This document shows, piece by piece, positions 1-8,961 of a stretch of DNA of 64,000 nt. The position numbers were made by a program, and so were the translations under genes. This DNA comes from CAJBVW01 sp964457335 (GTDB lineage Bacteria > Myxococcota_A > UBA796 > SXON01): positions 1 through 64,000 of the forward strand of contig CAYWGD010000024.1 in NCBI GenBank assembly GCA_964457335.1, read 5' to 3'. Below the pieces are notes generated by a model, which saw nothing but the letters and a program-made list of their open reading frames with translations, had not been told where the DNA came from and did no database searches. Within the stretch, counting starts at the first letter, position 1. The number at the start of each line of letters is the position of its first letter.

Positions 1-2318
1 AGGCGCCCGTGGAGCGCCCGGTCGAGCAGCCCGCCGTGGCCGCCGCCGCCCCCGAGGCGCCCGCCGAGCCCGTGGCCCCCGTGGCCCCCGTGGCCCCCCC
101 GCCGCGGGCCGAGCCGACGCTCGAGCGCGCCGTCATCATCGACCGTCCGGGCGGAACCGGCCGGCTGCCGAGCGCGCCGCCTCCGGGCATGCGCGCCTCC
201 GCGCCGGCGTCCCGGCTCCCGGACACCCCGATCCTCCCGGGTCTCGGCCGCGCCGTCGTGTCGCTGCCGGCCGGGTACGACCCCACCGATCCCACCGGCG
301 CGCGTCGCCGCGCCCGCGAGCAGGCCACCCAGGGCGGCCCGCGTTGGGGCCCCGGCGCCGATCGCCGTCCGCCTCCGGGCGCCGGTCCCGGCGGCCGTCC
401 CGAGGGAGGGCCTCCCGCGCCCGGCGCCGACGATCGCCGCGGCAAGAAGGGCCCGGCGGGTCGCCGCGGCGAGCGCAGCGAGCACGTCCTCTCCCCCATG
501 GACTCGCGGTCCCGCAAGCCGGGCCGTCGTCCGGGCAAGGACATGCGCATCTCGCAGCCTCGCTCGCTGGTGAAGCGCAAGGTCCGCATCGAGGGCGAGA
601 TCACCGTCGCCAACCTCGCCCACGAGATGGGCGTGAAGGCGGCGGAGCTCATCAAGCTGCTCATGTCCATGGGCCAGCCCGCGACCGTGAACCAGACGGT
701 CGACTTCGACACCGCCACGCTCCTCGCGCAGGAGCTCGGCCACGAGGTCGTCAACGTCGCGTTCGACGAGTCCGAGCACCTCATCAAGACCGAGGACGAG
801 GGCGAGGACCTCCCGAACCGCCCGCCGGTCGTCACGGTCATGGGCCACGTCGACCACGGCAAGACCACGCTCCTCGACACCATCCGCAAGGCGAAGGTGG
901 CGGCGGGCGAGGCCGGCGGCATCACCCAGCACATCGGCGCCTACCAGGTGAAGCGCGGCGACCGCCCCATCACCTTCATCGACACCCCGGGCCACGCCGC
1001 GTTCAGCGCCATGCGTGCCCGCGGCGCCAAGGCGACCGACATCGTCATCCTCGTGGTGGCGGCGGACGACGGCGTGATGCCGCAGACCATCGAGGCGATC
1101 AACCACGCGAAGGCGGCCGACGTGCCGATCGTCGTGGCGATCAACAAGATGGACAAGCCGGGCATCCAGCCCGAGCGCATCAAGCAGGCGCTCATGGAGC
1201 ACGGGCTCGTCCCCGAAGAGTTCGGCGGCGACACCATCATGGTGCCGATCTCCGCGCTCAAGGGCGCCGGCGTCAACGACCTGCTCGACAACGTGCTGAT
1301 CGTCGCCGAGGTCGAGGACCTCCGGGCGAACCCCGAGCGTCACGCCGAGGGCGTGGTGCTCGAGTCCCGCCTCGAGACCGGCCGCGGCGCCGTGGCCTCG
1401 ATGCTGGTGCAGACCGGTACCCTCAAGCAGGGCGACACGGTCGTCATTGGCAACACCTGGGGCCGCGTCCGCGCCATGTCGGACGACCAGGGCAAGAAGA
1501 TCAAGGAGGCGGGCCCGTCCACGCCGGTCGAGATCTTCGGCCTGCAGGACGTGCCGAGCGCGGGCGACGAGTTCGTGGTCGTCGGCAGCGAGAAGGACGC
1601 GCGCGCGCTCGTCGAGCACCGCGCGGGCCAGGCCCGGGCGAGCGCCCTCGGCAACCGCGCCAAGATGACGCTCGAGGATCTGTACAAGACCGGCGCCGAG
1701 GCGAACCCGATCGTCTACGTCGTGCTCAAGGCCGACGTGAGCGGCTCGCTCGAGGCGCTCCGCGGGGCCCTCGAGGGCCTCGAGGTCGCCGGCACCCAGC
1801 TGAAGATCCTCCACGCGGCCATCGGCCCGGTCAACGAGTCCGACGTGAACCTCGCGGCGGGCAACAACGCCGTGGTCGTCGCGTTCGACGTGAAGGCCGA
1901 CGCCAAGGCGCGGAAGGCGGCCGATCAGTTCGGCGTCGAGATCAAGTCCTACGAGATCATCTACAACGTCATCGACGACATCAAGGCGCGCATGCAGGGG
2001 CTCTTGGCCCCCGTGTACGAGGAGCAGAAGGTCGGCGAGGCGGAGGTCCGCGCGCTCTTCAAGATCCCCAAGATCGGCGTCATCGCGGGCTGCATGGTCC
2101 TCGAGGGCAAGGTCACCCGCAACGCGGCCGCAAAGGTGGTCCGCGGGGGCAAGGTGGTCTACGAGGGCAAGGTCACGAGCCTCAAGCGCTTCAAGGAAGA
2201 CGTTCGCGAGGTCGAGAAGGGCTTCGAGTGCGGTATCGGCGTCGACGGCGCGACCGACCTGACCGAGGGCGATCGCATCGCCATCTACACGCGGGTCGAG
2301 GTCCCGCGCCCCGCGTAG
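1..2318 (+). CDS. infB: Translation initiation factor IF-2 (5' end outside the window)
   Basis: Ribosome-bound GTPase that positions initiator tRNA in the P site and promotes subunit joining. The frame is open to the window edge; a GTG at 9 exists, but the Ala/Pro-rich N-terminal region almost certainly begins upstream, so this is a 5'-partial gene. Counting from that GTG, a disordered Pro/Arg/Gly-rich segment is followed by an IF2_N domain (about 188-245) and the G domain: G1 GHVDHGKT near 279, G3 DTPGHAAF near 325 and G4 NKMD near 379. The IF-2 beta-barrel and C-terminal initiator-tRNA binding domains follow. The next gene is a DUF503 gene, as in many nusA-infB operons. Identification is certain. 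Confidence 0.98.
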   Translation, partial: APVERPVEQPAVAAAAPEAPAEPVAPVAPVAPPPRAEPTLERAVIIDRPGGTGRLPSAPPPGMRASAPASRLPDTPILPGLGRAVVSLPAGYDPTDPTGARRRAREQATQGGPRWGPGADRRPPPGAGPGGRPEGGPPAPGADDRRGKKGPAGRRGERSEHVLSPMDSRSRKPGRRPGKDMRISQPRSLVKRKVRIEGEITVANLAHEMGVKAAELIKLLMSMGQPATVNQTVDFDTATLLAQELGHEVVNVAFDESEHLIKTEDEGEDLPNRPPVVTVMGHVDHGKTTLLDTIRKAKVAAGEAGGITQHIGAYQVKRGDRPITFIDTPGHAAFSAMRARGAKATDIVILVVAADDGVMPQTIEAINHAKAADVPIVVAINKMDKPGIQPERIKQALMEHGLVPEEFGGDTIMVPISALKGAGVNDLLDNVLIVAEVEDLRANPERHAEGVVLESRLETGRGAVASMLVQTGTLKQGDTVVIGNTWGRVRAMSDDQGKKIKEAGPSTPVEIFGLQDVPSAGDEFVVVGSEKDARALVEHRAGQARASALGNRAKMTLEDLYKTGAEANPIVYVVLKADVSGSLEALRGALEGLEVAGTQLKILHAAIGPVNESDVNLAAGNNAVVVAFDVKADAKARKAADQFGVEIKSYEIIYNVIDDIKARMQGLLAPVYEEQKVGEAEVRALFKIPKIGVIAGCMVLEGKVTRNAAAKVVRGGKVVYEGKVTSLKRFKEDVREVEKGFECGIGVDGATDLTEGDRIAIYTRVEVPRPA

Positions 2319-2321
2319 CGG

Positions 2322-2660
2322 ATGTACCTGCCCGCGCCCGATGAGGCGCTCTTCGTAGGGGTCCTGCGGATGGTGCTGCGAATCCCCGGGAGCCGGTCCC
2401 TCAAGGACCGGCGCCGGGTGGTCTCGTCGCTCCGCGACCGCGTCCACGCGCGCCACCACGCCTCGTTCGCCGAGGTCGGCCACCTGGAGGTCCACGAGGC
2501 CGCCGTGGTGGCGATCGCGGTCGTGGGGAACGACTCGCGCCTCCTCCGCTCGCGGCTCGACGCCATCCGGGCCGACGCGGAGAGCACGCTCGAGGCCATC
2601 ATCAGCGAGGCGGACGTGCGCGTCTTCCCGCTGAAGCCGCACGCGCTCGGCAGCTCCTGA
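2322..2660 (+). CDS. ylxP: DUF503 (YlxP-like) family protein
   Basis: A 112-residue protein of the DUF503 family, which typically sits between infB and rbfA. Visible family features are the hydrophobic first strand, the SLKDRRRVV segment near residues 25-33 and a later hydrophobic strand (AVVAIAVVGND). The molecular role is not established; the conserved place in the nusA-infB operon suggests a link to translation or ribosome maturation. It starts 3 bp after the infB stop, so it is very likely cotranscribed. rbfA does not follow here, which departs from the common gene order. Confidence 0.9.
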   Translation: MYLPAPDEALFVGVLRMVLRIPGSRSLKDRRRVVSSLRDRVHARHHASFAEVGHLEVHEAAVVAIAVVGNDSRLLRSRLDAIRADAESTLEAIISEADVRVFPLKPHALGSS

Positions 2661-2738
2661 GGCGCCGACACGGCCGCGGCGAGGCGGCGATCGCCTCTTG
2701 ACGTGTCCAGGGACCTCGCGCTCGGATAGCATCCGACC

Positions 2739-3404
2739 ATGCAGGACTCCCCGCGGCCGCGGGCCACCAACCAGCTCCCGCTGACCCGCAACCACCTCTA
2801 CGCCATGGGCGCGCTCTCGCTCGCCCTGGCGCTCCTGGCGTTCTTCGTGGGGTTCTCGCTCGGGCGGGGCAAGGCCGCGGCGCCGCCCCCCGCGCCGGCC
2901 AGCACCTTCGTCCCCGAGGAGGTCCGCACGGGCGATCTCGAGGTGCTCCTCGCCAAGGTCGAGCAGGCCAACGCGGGCGACGCGGCCCTCGGCTTCCCGG
3001 CGGAGCTGCCCCGCACGGAGCCGCCCCCGCCGCCGGTCGACCCCACGGCGCCGCCGGTCGAGCCCACGCCCCCCCCGAACCCATTCCCCGCGGAGTCCCG
3101 GCCGGGCACGGCCGCGCTCGGCGGCCCCCCGGTGGCCACGCCCACGGTCGACGAGGGCGTGCCCACGTCCGGCTGGGCGGTCGAGGTGGCGGAGCACACC
3201 TCCGAGGCCGACGCGAGCCGCTACGTCGAGACCCTCCGCGCCGCCGGCCTGGAGGCCTACCGCGTCGTCGCGCTCGTCGGCGGCAAGACCGTCTGGCGCG
3301 TGCGGATCGGCGGCTATTCGAGCAAGGACGCCGCGACCGCCGCCGTCCCGGCCGTCGCGAGCAAGGCCGGCGCCTCCTCCGCCACGGTCACGCCGGCGCC
3401 CTGA
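2739..3404 (+). CDS. Membrane-anchored SPOR-domain protein
   Basis: A 221-residue protein with a short cytoplasmic N-terminus, one membrane segment (about residues 23-45), a long Pro-rich periplasmic linker (about 45-135) and a C-terminal SPOR domain (about 140-221; GWAVEVAEH...VWRVRIGGY). SPOR domains bind denuded peptidoglycan at division septa, so a role in cell-wall remodelling or division is likely. The architecture (TM, Pro linker, SPOR) matches FtsN/DedD-like proteins, but nothing else identifies it as either. A TTGACG hexamer at 2698 and a TAGCAT at 2727 lie upstream with long spacing, so the promoter is uncertain. Confidence 0.82.
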   Translation: MQDSPRPRATNQLPLTRNHLYAMGALSLALALLAFFVGFSLGRGKAAAPPPAPASTFVPEEVRTGDLEVLLAKVEQANAGDAALGFPAELPRTEPPPPPVDPTAPPVEPTPPPNPFPAESRPGTAALGGPPVATPTVDEGVPTSGWAVEVAEHTSEADASRYVETLRAAGLEAYRVVALVGGKTVWRVRIGGYSSKDAATAAVPAVASKAGASSATVTPAP

Positions 3405-3617
3405 GCGGCTGACCGAAGATCCTCCCGTCGCCCGCTGGACGCCTCGGGCGCCCGCCGCGCCCCGGCCTCCGCTCGCGGCCGCGCCCGCGCCGTCGCGGGG
3501 GCCCCATCGCGCGTCCCCGGGGCCGCCGGGCACCCGGCCGCCCACCGCACCGGCCGGCTTTCCCCGGAGGCTCTCCCGCGGCGCTCCCGTCGTGTCGCGG
3601 TCGCCCCGTTCGCGCCC

Positions 3618-3646
3618 TTGACAGCGCGCCTCGCGCGGCGGATGCT
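3618..3646 (+). promoter_or_regulatory. Candidate sigma70-type promoter of the LysM gene
   Basis: TTGACA at 3618-3623 is followed after 17 bp by GATGCT (3641-3646), one mismatch from a common -10 variant. A CAGGAG ribosome-binding site lies at 3657-3662, five bases before the ATG at 3668. The rest of the 263-bp gap behind the SPOR gene shows no coding signal. Confidence 0.45.
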
Positions 3647-3667
3647 CGGACCGCTGCAGGAGCGCGG

Positions 3668-4732
3668 ATGCTGGTCGGGTGGTTGAGCCTCTGGATCGTC
3701 GGGGCGCTGGCCCAGGAGGGATCGACCTCCTTCGGCGGGGCGTCGGGCGCGCCCGACTTCTACCTGATCCAGGACGGCGACACGTTGTGGGACATCTCCA
3801 CGCGCTTTCTGGGTGATCCCTACGAGTGGCCCGAGCTCTGGTCCGTGAACGAGTACATCACGAACCCGCACTGGATCTACCCGGGCAACCGCATCTACTT
3901 CCGCCTCGGGGACGCGCTGAACCCGCCCTCCGCCGGGGTCGAAGCCACCACGGTGGTCGACGGCTACACGCCGCCCGCGCCGAAGGACCCCGTCGCCGAG
4001 GAGGGCGCCGCCGCCTGCGACTTCCCGCCGCGCTTCGACCGCCGCTTCGACGGCGTGCCGCTCTCCGCGCCGGGCGTCCTCGCCGACGACGACGCGCTCG
4101 AGATCCGCGGCAAGGTCTACAAGGCCGACGTCCCCGGCATCGAGATCGGCGAAGGCTCCATCGTCTACCTCGACATGGACGACACGGGCGACGTCGAGTG
4201 CGGCAACCTCCTCGCGCTCTACCGCCGCCAGGGCGGCAAGGTGCGCGGCGACGACGGGCCGCTCGGGCGCGTCTACCGCGTCCTCGGCGTGGCCGAGGTG
4301 CTGCGGGTGGACGACGACATCGTCACCGCGCGCGTCCGGGACAGCTGGTTCGAGGTGGAGCGCGGCGACCTCGTGGGCACGCCCATCGACGTCGACCTCC
4401 AGGTGGACGTGACGAAGCCCTCCGGCGACCTCGACGCCACCGTGATCGCGCGGCTTCACGACGAGCAGTGGCTCGCGTCGACGGGCGAGACCGTGTTCCT
4501 CGACCGCGGCACGAACGACGGTGTCGATGTCGGCACTTCGCTGTTCCTCGTGGAGCGCCGCGACGGCAGCGACATCGACGCCAAGGAGGATCCGCGGTTG
4601 CCCGAGCGCGTCATCGGGCGCGTCGTGGTCGTCCGGGCCGACCCCGGCTTCGCCACCGGCGTGGTGGTCGACGCCGCGCGGGACGTGCAGGTGGGCGTCC
4701 GCGCCGTCTCGACGCCGAACGCCGAGGAATAG
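3668..4732 (+). CDS. Secreted LysM-domain protein
   Basis: A 354-residue exported protein. A signal peptide (about 1-15, cleaved near ALA/QE) precedes a LysM domain at about residues 32-80 (YLIQDGDTLWDIS ... PGNRIYF) of the type often seen in myxobacterial and other proteobacterial envelope proteins, here with a Trp-rich insertion between its helices. The remaining ~270 residues are beta-rich and acidic with no motif I recognise; a Cys pair (in AACDFPP and VECGN) may form a disulfide. LysM binds N-acetylglucosamine in peptidoglycan, so a periplasmic cell-wall-binding protein is likely. CAGGAG five bases upstream supports this start. Confidence 0.8.
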   Translation: MLVGWLSLWIVGALAQEGSTSFGGASGAPDFYLIQDGDTLWDISTRFLGDPYEWPELWSVNEYITNPHWIYPGNRIYFRLGDALNPPSAGVEATTVVDGYTPPAPKDPVAEEGAAACDFPPRFDRRFDGVPLSAPGVLADDDALEIRGKVYKADVPGIEIGEGSIVYLDMDDTGDVECGNLLALYRRQGGKVRGDDGPLGRVYRVLGVAEVLRVDDDIVTARVRDSWFEVERGDLVGTPIDVDLQVDVTKPSGDLDATVIARLHDEQWLASTGETVFLDRGTNDGVDVGTSLFLVERRDGSDIDAKEDPRLPERVIGRVVVVRADPGFATGVVVDAARDVQVGVRAVSTPNAEE

Positions 4733-4939
4733 CGCTCCGGGCCGCCGCCCGAGCCAGGAACGCGGCGAGCGGCCTCGGTTTCGGGCAGCCGGACCCGCGC
4801 GAGGACGCGCGGGCCGCCGCGGAGACGTCGTGCCCGGCGGATCCTCGGCGGCTCCCGTGCCCGCCCGGGCTTGCCCCGTCGCGAGGGGTGCGTAGCTTCC
4901 GCCCGACCCCGGCCGCACCTCCCATCGGGAGTCGGAGTC

Positions 4940-5971
4940 ATGTCATCGTTGTCGCCCCCCTGGTCGGGGCTGTCGGCGCTCGCGCCACGGGTGGACCTCT
5001 GCGCCGTGGTCCGCGCGCTCCTCGAGATGCCCCCGCGGGCGCGCGCGGGGGTGGGCGCGCTGCGCGAGGCGGGCCTGGATGCACCCGCGGCCTTCCGGGT
5101 GGCCACGGACGGCCCCTGGGCGAGCCCACGGGCCGCGGTGCGCTTCGTCCACGCCGGGGAGGAGGGGTGGCCCCGGTCGCTCGTCGACCTGGAGTTCGGG
5201 CCGGTCGCGCTGGCGTGCGAAGGCGACGTCTCCCTCCTGCACCGGCCCTGCGTCGCCGTGGTCGGCGCGCGCGCCTGTACACCCTACGGACAGGAGCAGG
5301 CGCGGCGCATCGCGGCCGCGGTCGTGGAGGCCGGCGGGATCGTCGTCTCGGGGCTCGCGGCCGGGATCGACACCGCGGCCCACGCCGCGGCGGGCGGCGC
5401 CACGATCGCGGTCCTCGGACAGGGGATCGACACGCGCATGCCCCAGTGGCAGCAGCGGAACCGGAGCGCCCTGCTCGCGCAGGGCGGGCTCGTGGTCTCG
5501 GAGCTCCACCCCACCGCCCACGCGGACACCTTCACGTTCCCCGTCCGCAACCGCATCATCGCGGGCCTCGCGAGCGTGGTCGTGGTGGTCGAGGCCGGCG
5601 AGCGGAGCGGCGCGCGGAACACCGCGTCGCACGCGCTCCGCTACGGGCGGGACGTGCTGGCCGTGCCCGGGCCGCTCGGGGCGCCGGCCTCGGCGGGCTG
5701 CCTCGACCTCATCGAGCAGGGCGCCACGGTCGTCCGGGGCCCGCACACGGTGGTCGCGGCGGCGGGCCTGTCCACCGCGCGGCGGGCCGCGGTCGGGGTC
5801 CCGCCCGACGACCGGCTGTTCGCGCTCCTCCGCGAGCCCCGCACGCCGGAGGAGGTGGCGGCGGGCACGGAGTTGCCGTGGCCCCGCGTGATGGAGGCGT
5901 TGGGCGTCCTGGAATTGACGGGGCGGGTGATCCGGTTACCGGGCCGCCGGTACCAGCTCCGGAGCCCATGA
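4940..5971 (+). CDS. dprA: DNA-processing protein DprA/Smf
   Basis: DprA binds incoming single-stranded DNA during transformation and loads RecA. The Rossmann-like DprA domain is clear: VVGARACTPYG (about 110-120), SGLAAGIDTAAHAA (about 137-150), a conserved F-P-V-R-N-R-I-I-AGL segment (about 201-212) and ERSGARNTA near 225-233. A winged-helix-like C-terminus (about 290-343) follows. The ATG at 4940 is preferred over an in-frame upstream start at 4871 because it directly precedes the family's usual N-terminal region and follows GGGAG. Its stop overlaps the next gene's start (ATGA). The dprA-smg order is a known arrangement in proteobacteria. Confidence 0.95.
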   Translation: MSSLSPPWSGLSALAPRVDLCAVVRALLEMPPRARAGVGALREAGLDAPAAFRVATDGPWASPRAAVRFVHAGEEGWPRSLVDLEFGPVALACEGDVSLLHRPCVAVVGARACTPYGQEQARRIAAAVVEAGGIVVSGLAAGIDTAAHAAAGGATIAVLGQGIDTRMPQWQQRNRSALLAQGGLVVSELHPTAHADTFTFPVRNRIIAGLASVVVVVEAGERSGARNTASHALRYGRDVLAVPGPLGAPASAGCLDLIEQGATVVRGPHTVVAAAGLSTARRAAVGVPPDDRLFALLREPRTPEEVAAGTELPWPRVMEALGVLELTGRVIRLPGRRYQLRSP

Positions 5972-6231
5972 GCCGCCCTCAGATCCAACACCTCGAGCTC
6001 GAGCCGCGCGCCGGCGACTTCCTGGAGATGCTCCGCGACCTGGGGCACCTGGACGACGCGGCGGTCGAGAAGCTCACGAACCAGCTCGTGGCCGAGCCGC
6101 GCGCCGGCCGGCTCGTCACCTTCGACGAGCTTCGGCGCGCGGTCGCCACGCTGCTCTTCGACTCCGAGGCCACCATGCGGCCCGACGCCCGCGAGCTCTT
6201 GAGCCAGGAGTGGCCCCGCCTCTTCAGCTGA
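5968..6231 (+). CDS. Short Smg/DUF494-like protein
   Basis: An 87-residue protein whose start overlaps the dprA stop (ATGA), so it is probably translationally coupled. The central segment (about 27-66: LDDAAVEKLTNQL ... TFDELRRAVATLLFD) resembles the C-terminal half of E. coli Smg (DUF494), which also lies beside dprA and topA. The usual Smg N-terminal half is absent, so this is either a shortened family member or an unrelated helical protein in a conserved location. topA does not follow. Function is unknown. Confidence 0.7.
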   Translation: MSRPQIQHLELEPRAGDFLEMLRDLGHLDDAAVEKLTNQLVAEPRAGRLVTFDELRRAVATLLFDSEATMRPDARELLSQEWPRLFS

Positions 6232-6360
6232 CTACTCCCGGATTTGCGCGCCGCGCGCAGCGCGGGCCGCCCGCTACATTCCCCTTGTTCGCGGGCGAGC
6301 CCGCGCTGAGAGGCGGACCGGTCGGCCCCTGAAGAGGCGCGGAGGCCGGACCGCTGCCCC

Positions 6361-7119
6361 TCACTCGGGGAACACGTCCGCGACGCGCTGGATCGAGCGG
6401 ATGGCGCCGCCTGGGTGGCGCGTGGCCACGCGCGTCGACGCCTCGAACGCGGCGACCGCGATGTCGGACGCGATCAGGGCGTAGCTGCGCGCGCCCTCGG
6501 GCGTGTCGACGGTCACGAGGTAGGCCGTCCCCGCGCCCGCGAGATCCCCGGACGCCGCCGGCCCCGTCGTGGCGGGCGCGCCAGCCGCCTGGGCGGCCGC
6601 GCGAGACGCCGTCGCGCCCTCGGGAGGCGCCCCGGCCGGCTCGGCCGGCGCTTCGCCGCCCTCCGTGCGGGCGCGCACCCGCGAGGGTCGGGCCCGCTTG
6701 GGGGAGGGCGTCTCCGACACCGGCGCCTCGCCCCCCCGGGGCGCGTCCGCGCTCGATTCGCCCTCCACCTGCCACGTCGCCACGATGTTGCGGCGGCGCC
6801 TGTAGGTCCGCACGTTCTCGGCGGTCACGCCGGCGAGCTTCGCGATCTCGGCGTCGGGGACCGTCCCGAGCTTGTCCGCGTAGGCATCCAACGCGGAGCG
6901 GCGCCCGCGGAACGGGCGGGCGTCTCCCCCTCGCGCACGCGCGGGCGTCGGCGCCGACTTGTGTCCCTGGTACGCCGGGATGCCGAGCTTCTTCCGGTAG
7001 TTCACGACGAGCGTTCGCGACACCTTGGCCTGGTCGGCGATCTGTTGGTCGGGCACCTTGCCCAGCTTTGAGCGGTAGGGTGCGAGGACGGACTTCTCGG
7101 GGCGGTCGGGCACGGACAT
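6361..7119 (-). CDS. Protein with two HTH-like repeats, putative DNA-binding
   Basis: A 252-residue protein. Two similar N-terminal units (about residues 14-50 and 78-113) share the pattern LGxVPDxxIAxxAxVxxxxVxxYRxxxxI, which fits helix-turn-helix modules of the homeodomain/resolvase-like type. A long Ala/Pro/Arg-rich low-complexity linker (about 120-195) follows, then a small alpha/beta C-terminal domain (about 198-252; YLVTVDTPEGARSYALIASD). I do not recognise the full architecture. Two HTH units suggest recognition of a two-part site; a near-perfect inverted repeat lies 21 bp upstream of the start codon and may be its own operator. Confidence 0.75.
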   Translation of the reverse strand: MSVPDRPEKSVLAPYRSKLGKVPDQQIADQAKVSRTLVVNYRKKLGIPAYQGHKSAPTPARARGGDARPFRGRRSALDAYADKLGTVPDAEIAKLAGVTAENVRTYRRRRNIVATWQVEGESSADAPRGGEAPVSETPSPKRARPSRVRARTEGGEAPAEPAGAPPEGATASRAAAQAAGAPATTGPAASGDLAGAGTAYLVTVDTPEGARSYALIASDIAVAAFEASTRVATRHPGGAIRSIQRVADVFPE

Positions 7120-7139
7120 CTCCGGAGCGCGCCAAAGCT

Positions 7140-7162
7140 ACCGTTGGTTGCAACCGAACGGT
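7140..7162. promoter_or_regulatory. Inverted repeat upstream of the double-HTH gene (candidate operator)
   Basis: The arms ACCGTT (7140-7145) and AACGGT (7157-7162) enclose a palindromic core GGTTGCAACC (7146-7155) plus one extra G at 7156. It lies 21 bp upstream of the start codon at 7119, in the A+T-richest stretch of the region (about 7140-7260). The symmetry suits a dimeric or two-headed DNA-binding protein; autoregulation is inference. Confidence 0.5.
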
Positions 7163-7396
7163 TGACGTGTCGCCACCAACATTTGCACGAATATTGAAAA
7201 CGGCGTGTGCATCCCTGCTATGCGATGCAAATGGGAAACCCGTACATGCGTCGCGAGGGGCTCCTCGACGCGCCCACGGCAGCGCGTGGCGTCGCGCCGA
7301 CCCCGATCCCGTCGTGCCCGCGCGGCCCCTGAACGGCGACGGGCCCGCCTGGTGGATGCCACCAGGCGAGCCCGTGGGTCGCGCACGACGGAGCCG

Positions 7397-8818
7397 TTAG
7401 AGCGAAGTGACCGTGCCGGCCGGCCAGTCGATCTCGGCGAAGGGCTCGTAGTAGTCCTCGGAGTTGACGTTGCGCGTGTCGGTCCACTCCAGCGCGCCGC
7501 CGATGTAGATGTTCACGGTCACGTCGTTGTTCCCGTTGTACACGGAGCCCGGGTAGTCGTGCACGTACACGGTGAACGTGCCGGTCGACGGGTCGTCGAT
7601 GTTGATGTTCTCGGGGCCGACACCCGGGATGTCGTCGAGATCGAGCACCGGGTTGTCGGTCGAGTCGCCGCTGGTGCCCCAATCGAGGCCGCGGCCCGTG
7701 CAGTTGGCGTAGTAGCAGTCGCCGTTGGACGTGAGCGAGCCGCCCGGCTTGAGCAGGTGGAGGTCCATGTCGTCGCCGCTGTGGACCCAGTACATCTCGA
7801 TCCAGAGGTCGCCGCCGGGCAGCGCCTCGAGCGTGGCGGTGCAGGGCTCGGACTCGACGCCGAACTCGTTGGTGACGATGAGCCGGGCCTCGTAGGTGCC
7901 GACCACGTCGGGGGTGAAGCCGCTGCGGTTGCCGCCCGAGCCGCTGGGCATGGTGGCGGTGGAGCCCGAGGGCTTCGTCACGAGCGTCCAGTCGTAGTCG
8001 CGGATCGCGGCGCCCGAGGGGTCGTAGGAGTTGCTGCCGCGCCACGTCGTGGACTCGTGGATCGCCTCGACGGTGGAGGGGTCGGCCTCGCAGACCGCGA
8101 TCGGCTGGTCGACCGCGCCGCTGCCGTTGAGCGTGGCGGACTTGAGCCCGGCGGGGTCGTTGCTCTCGACCTCCAGCAGGCCGGAGAAGGAGTCGTTGCT
8201 GTCCGGGCTGAAGGTCACGGTGACCGTGGTGTCCTCTCCGGGCTCGAGCGAGAGCGGCAGGGAGTCGCCGAGCTCGTAGGCGAAGACGGCGTCGGTCGTG
8301 TCGACGGCGTTGATCTCGAGCGTGGCGCCGCCTGTGTTGCTGAGCGTGAACTCCGCCGTATCGCTGTCGCCGGCCTCGACGTAGCCGAAGTCGTGGCTGC
8401 CCGGGTCGATCGTGAGCTCGGGGCTGAGCCCGCCGCCGTTGAGGATGACGGTGTGCGGGGACTCGGGGTCGTCGCTGAACACGAGCGCCTCGCCGAGGTC
8501 CTCGCTGCCGGTGGCGGTGTAGGTGACGACCACGTCGCGGGACTCGCCCGGGTCGACGCGCGCCTCGAAGCTCGTGACCGAGAAGGCCTCGGGGGCGTCG
8601 AGCCGGATCTCGCTCACCGTGAGCACGGTGGCGCCGACGCTGTTGATGCTGAAGGTCTGCGTGAGCTCCGTGCCCACCTCGGCGGTGCCGAAGAAGAGCG
8701 AGGTCGGATCGAGCTCGATGGCGGGCCCGCCGTCCTCCTCCGTCTTGACCTCACCGAGGTCGTAGTCCGGCGTGCAGCCGAGCGCGAGGAGGGAGAAGAG
8801 AAGCAACGACCGACGCAT
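7397..8818 (-). CDS. Surface lipoprotein with two HYDIN/ASPM-like domains and a PKD-like domain
   Basis: A 473-residue lipoprotein. The signal peptide ends at a lipobox (LLALGC, about 10-16). Two ASH/HYDIN-type beta domains follow (about 35-130 and 135-235), each with the LxxDPxxxxFG ... VTYT/VTFSP ... SDDPE/SNDPA pattern called choice-of-anchor D. A PKD-like region (about 240-335) ends in a beta domain (about 345-473) with an MDLHLLKPGG motif seen in DUF2135-like domains. The ATG at 8818 is chosen because GGAGG lies six bases upstream and it starts a proper signal peptide. It is probably an exposed structural or adhesive protein; the ligand is unknown. Confidence 0.82.
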   Translation of the reverse strand: MRRSLLLFSLLALGCTPDYDLGEVKTEEDGGPAIELDPTSLFFGTAEVGTELTQTFSINSVGATVLTVSEIRLDAPEAFSVTSFEARVDPGESRDVVVTYTATGSEDLGEALVFSDDPESPHTVILNGGGLSPELTIDPGSHDFGYVEAGDSDTAEFTLSNTGGATLEINAVDTTDAVFAYELGDSLPLSLEPGEDTTVTVTFSPDSNDSFSGLLEVESNDPAGLKSATLNGSGAVDQPIAVCEADPSTVEAIHESTTWRGSNSYDPSGAAIRDYDWTLVTKPSGSTATMPSGSGGNRSGFTPDVVGTYEARLIVTNEFGVESEPCTATLEALPGGDLWIEMYWVHSGDDMDLHLLKPGGSLTSNGDCYYANCTGRGLDWGTSGDSTDNPVLDLDDIPGVGPENINIDDPSTGTFTVYVHDYPGSVYNGNNDVTVNIYIGGALEWTDTRNVNSEDYYEPFAEIDWPAGTVTSL

Positions 8819-8936
8819 CCATGCCTCCAGGCGGCGCGACAGCTGGCGGTGCCGCGGCGCCGGCCAGCGTAGCACGAGGTAGGGCGACGTGCCTCCTAAA
8901 TCAAGTCCTGGGCTCTGCTTTTTGCTGAGGCACGGG

Positions 8937-8961
8937 TGCCCCAATGGGGCATCGATGCCCC
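8937..8961. repeat. Three alternating TGCCCC half-sites in the 305-bp divergent gap
   Basis: The gap 8819-9123 between two divergent lipoprotein genes holds TGCCCC (8937-8942), GGGGCA (8946-8951) and TGCCCC (8956-8961). These form a 6-bp inverted repeat with a 3-bp spacer and an overlapping perfect 16-bp palindrome, GGGGCATCGATGCCCC (8946-8961). An 18-bp imperfect tandem duplication around GCGGCGGCGAGGA lies at about 9005-9040. The spacing suits an operator acting on both genes; no gene is seen here. Confidence 0.5.
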
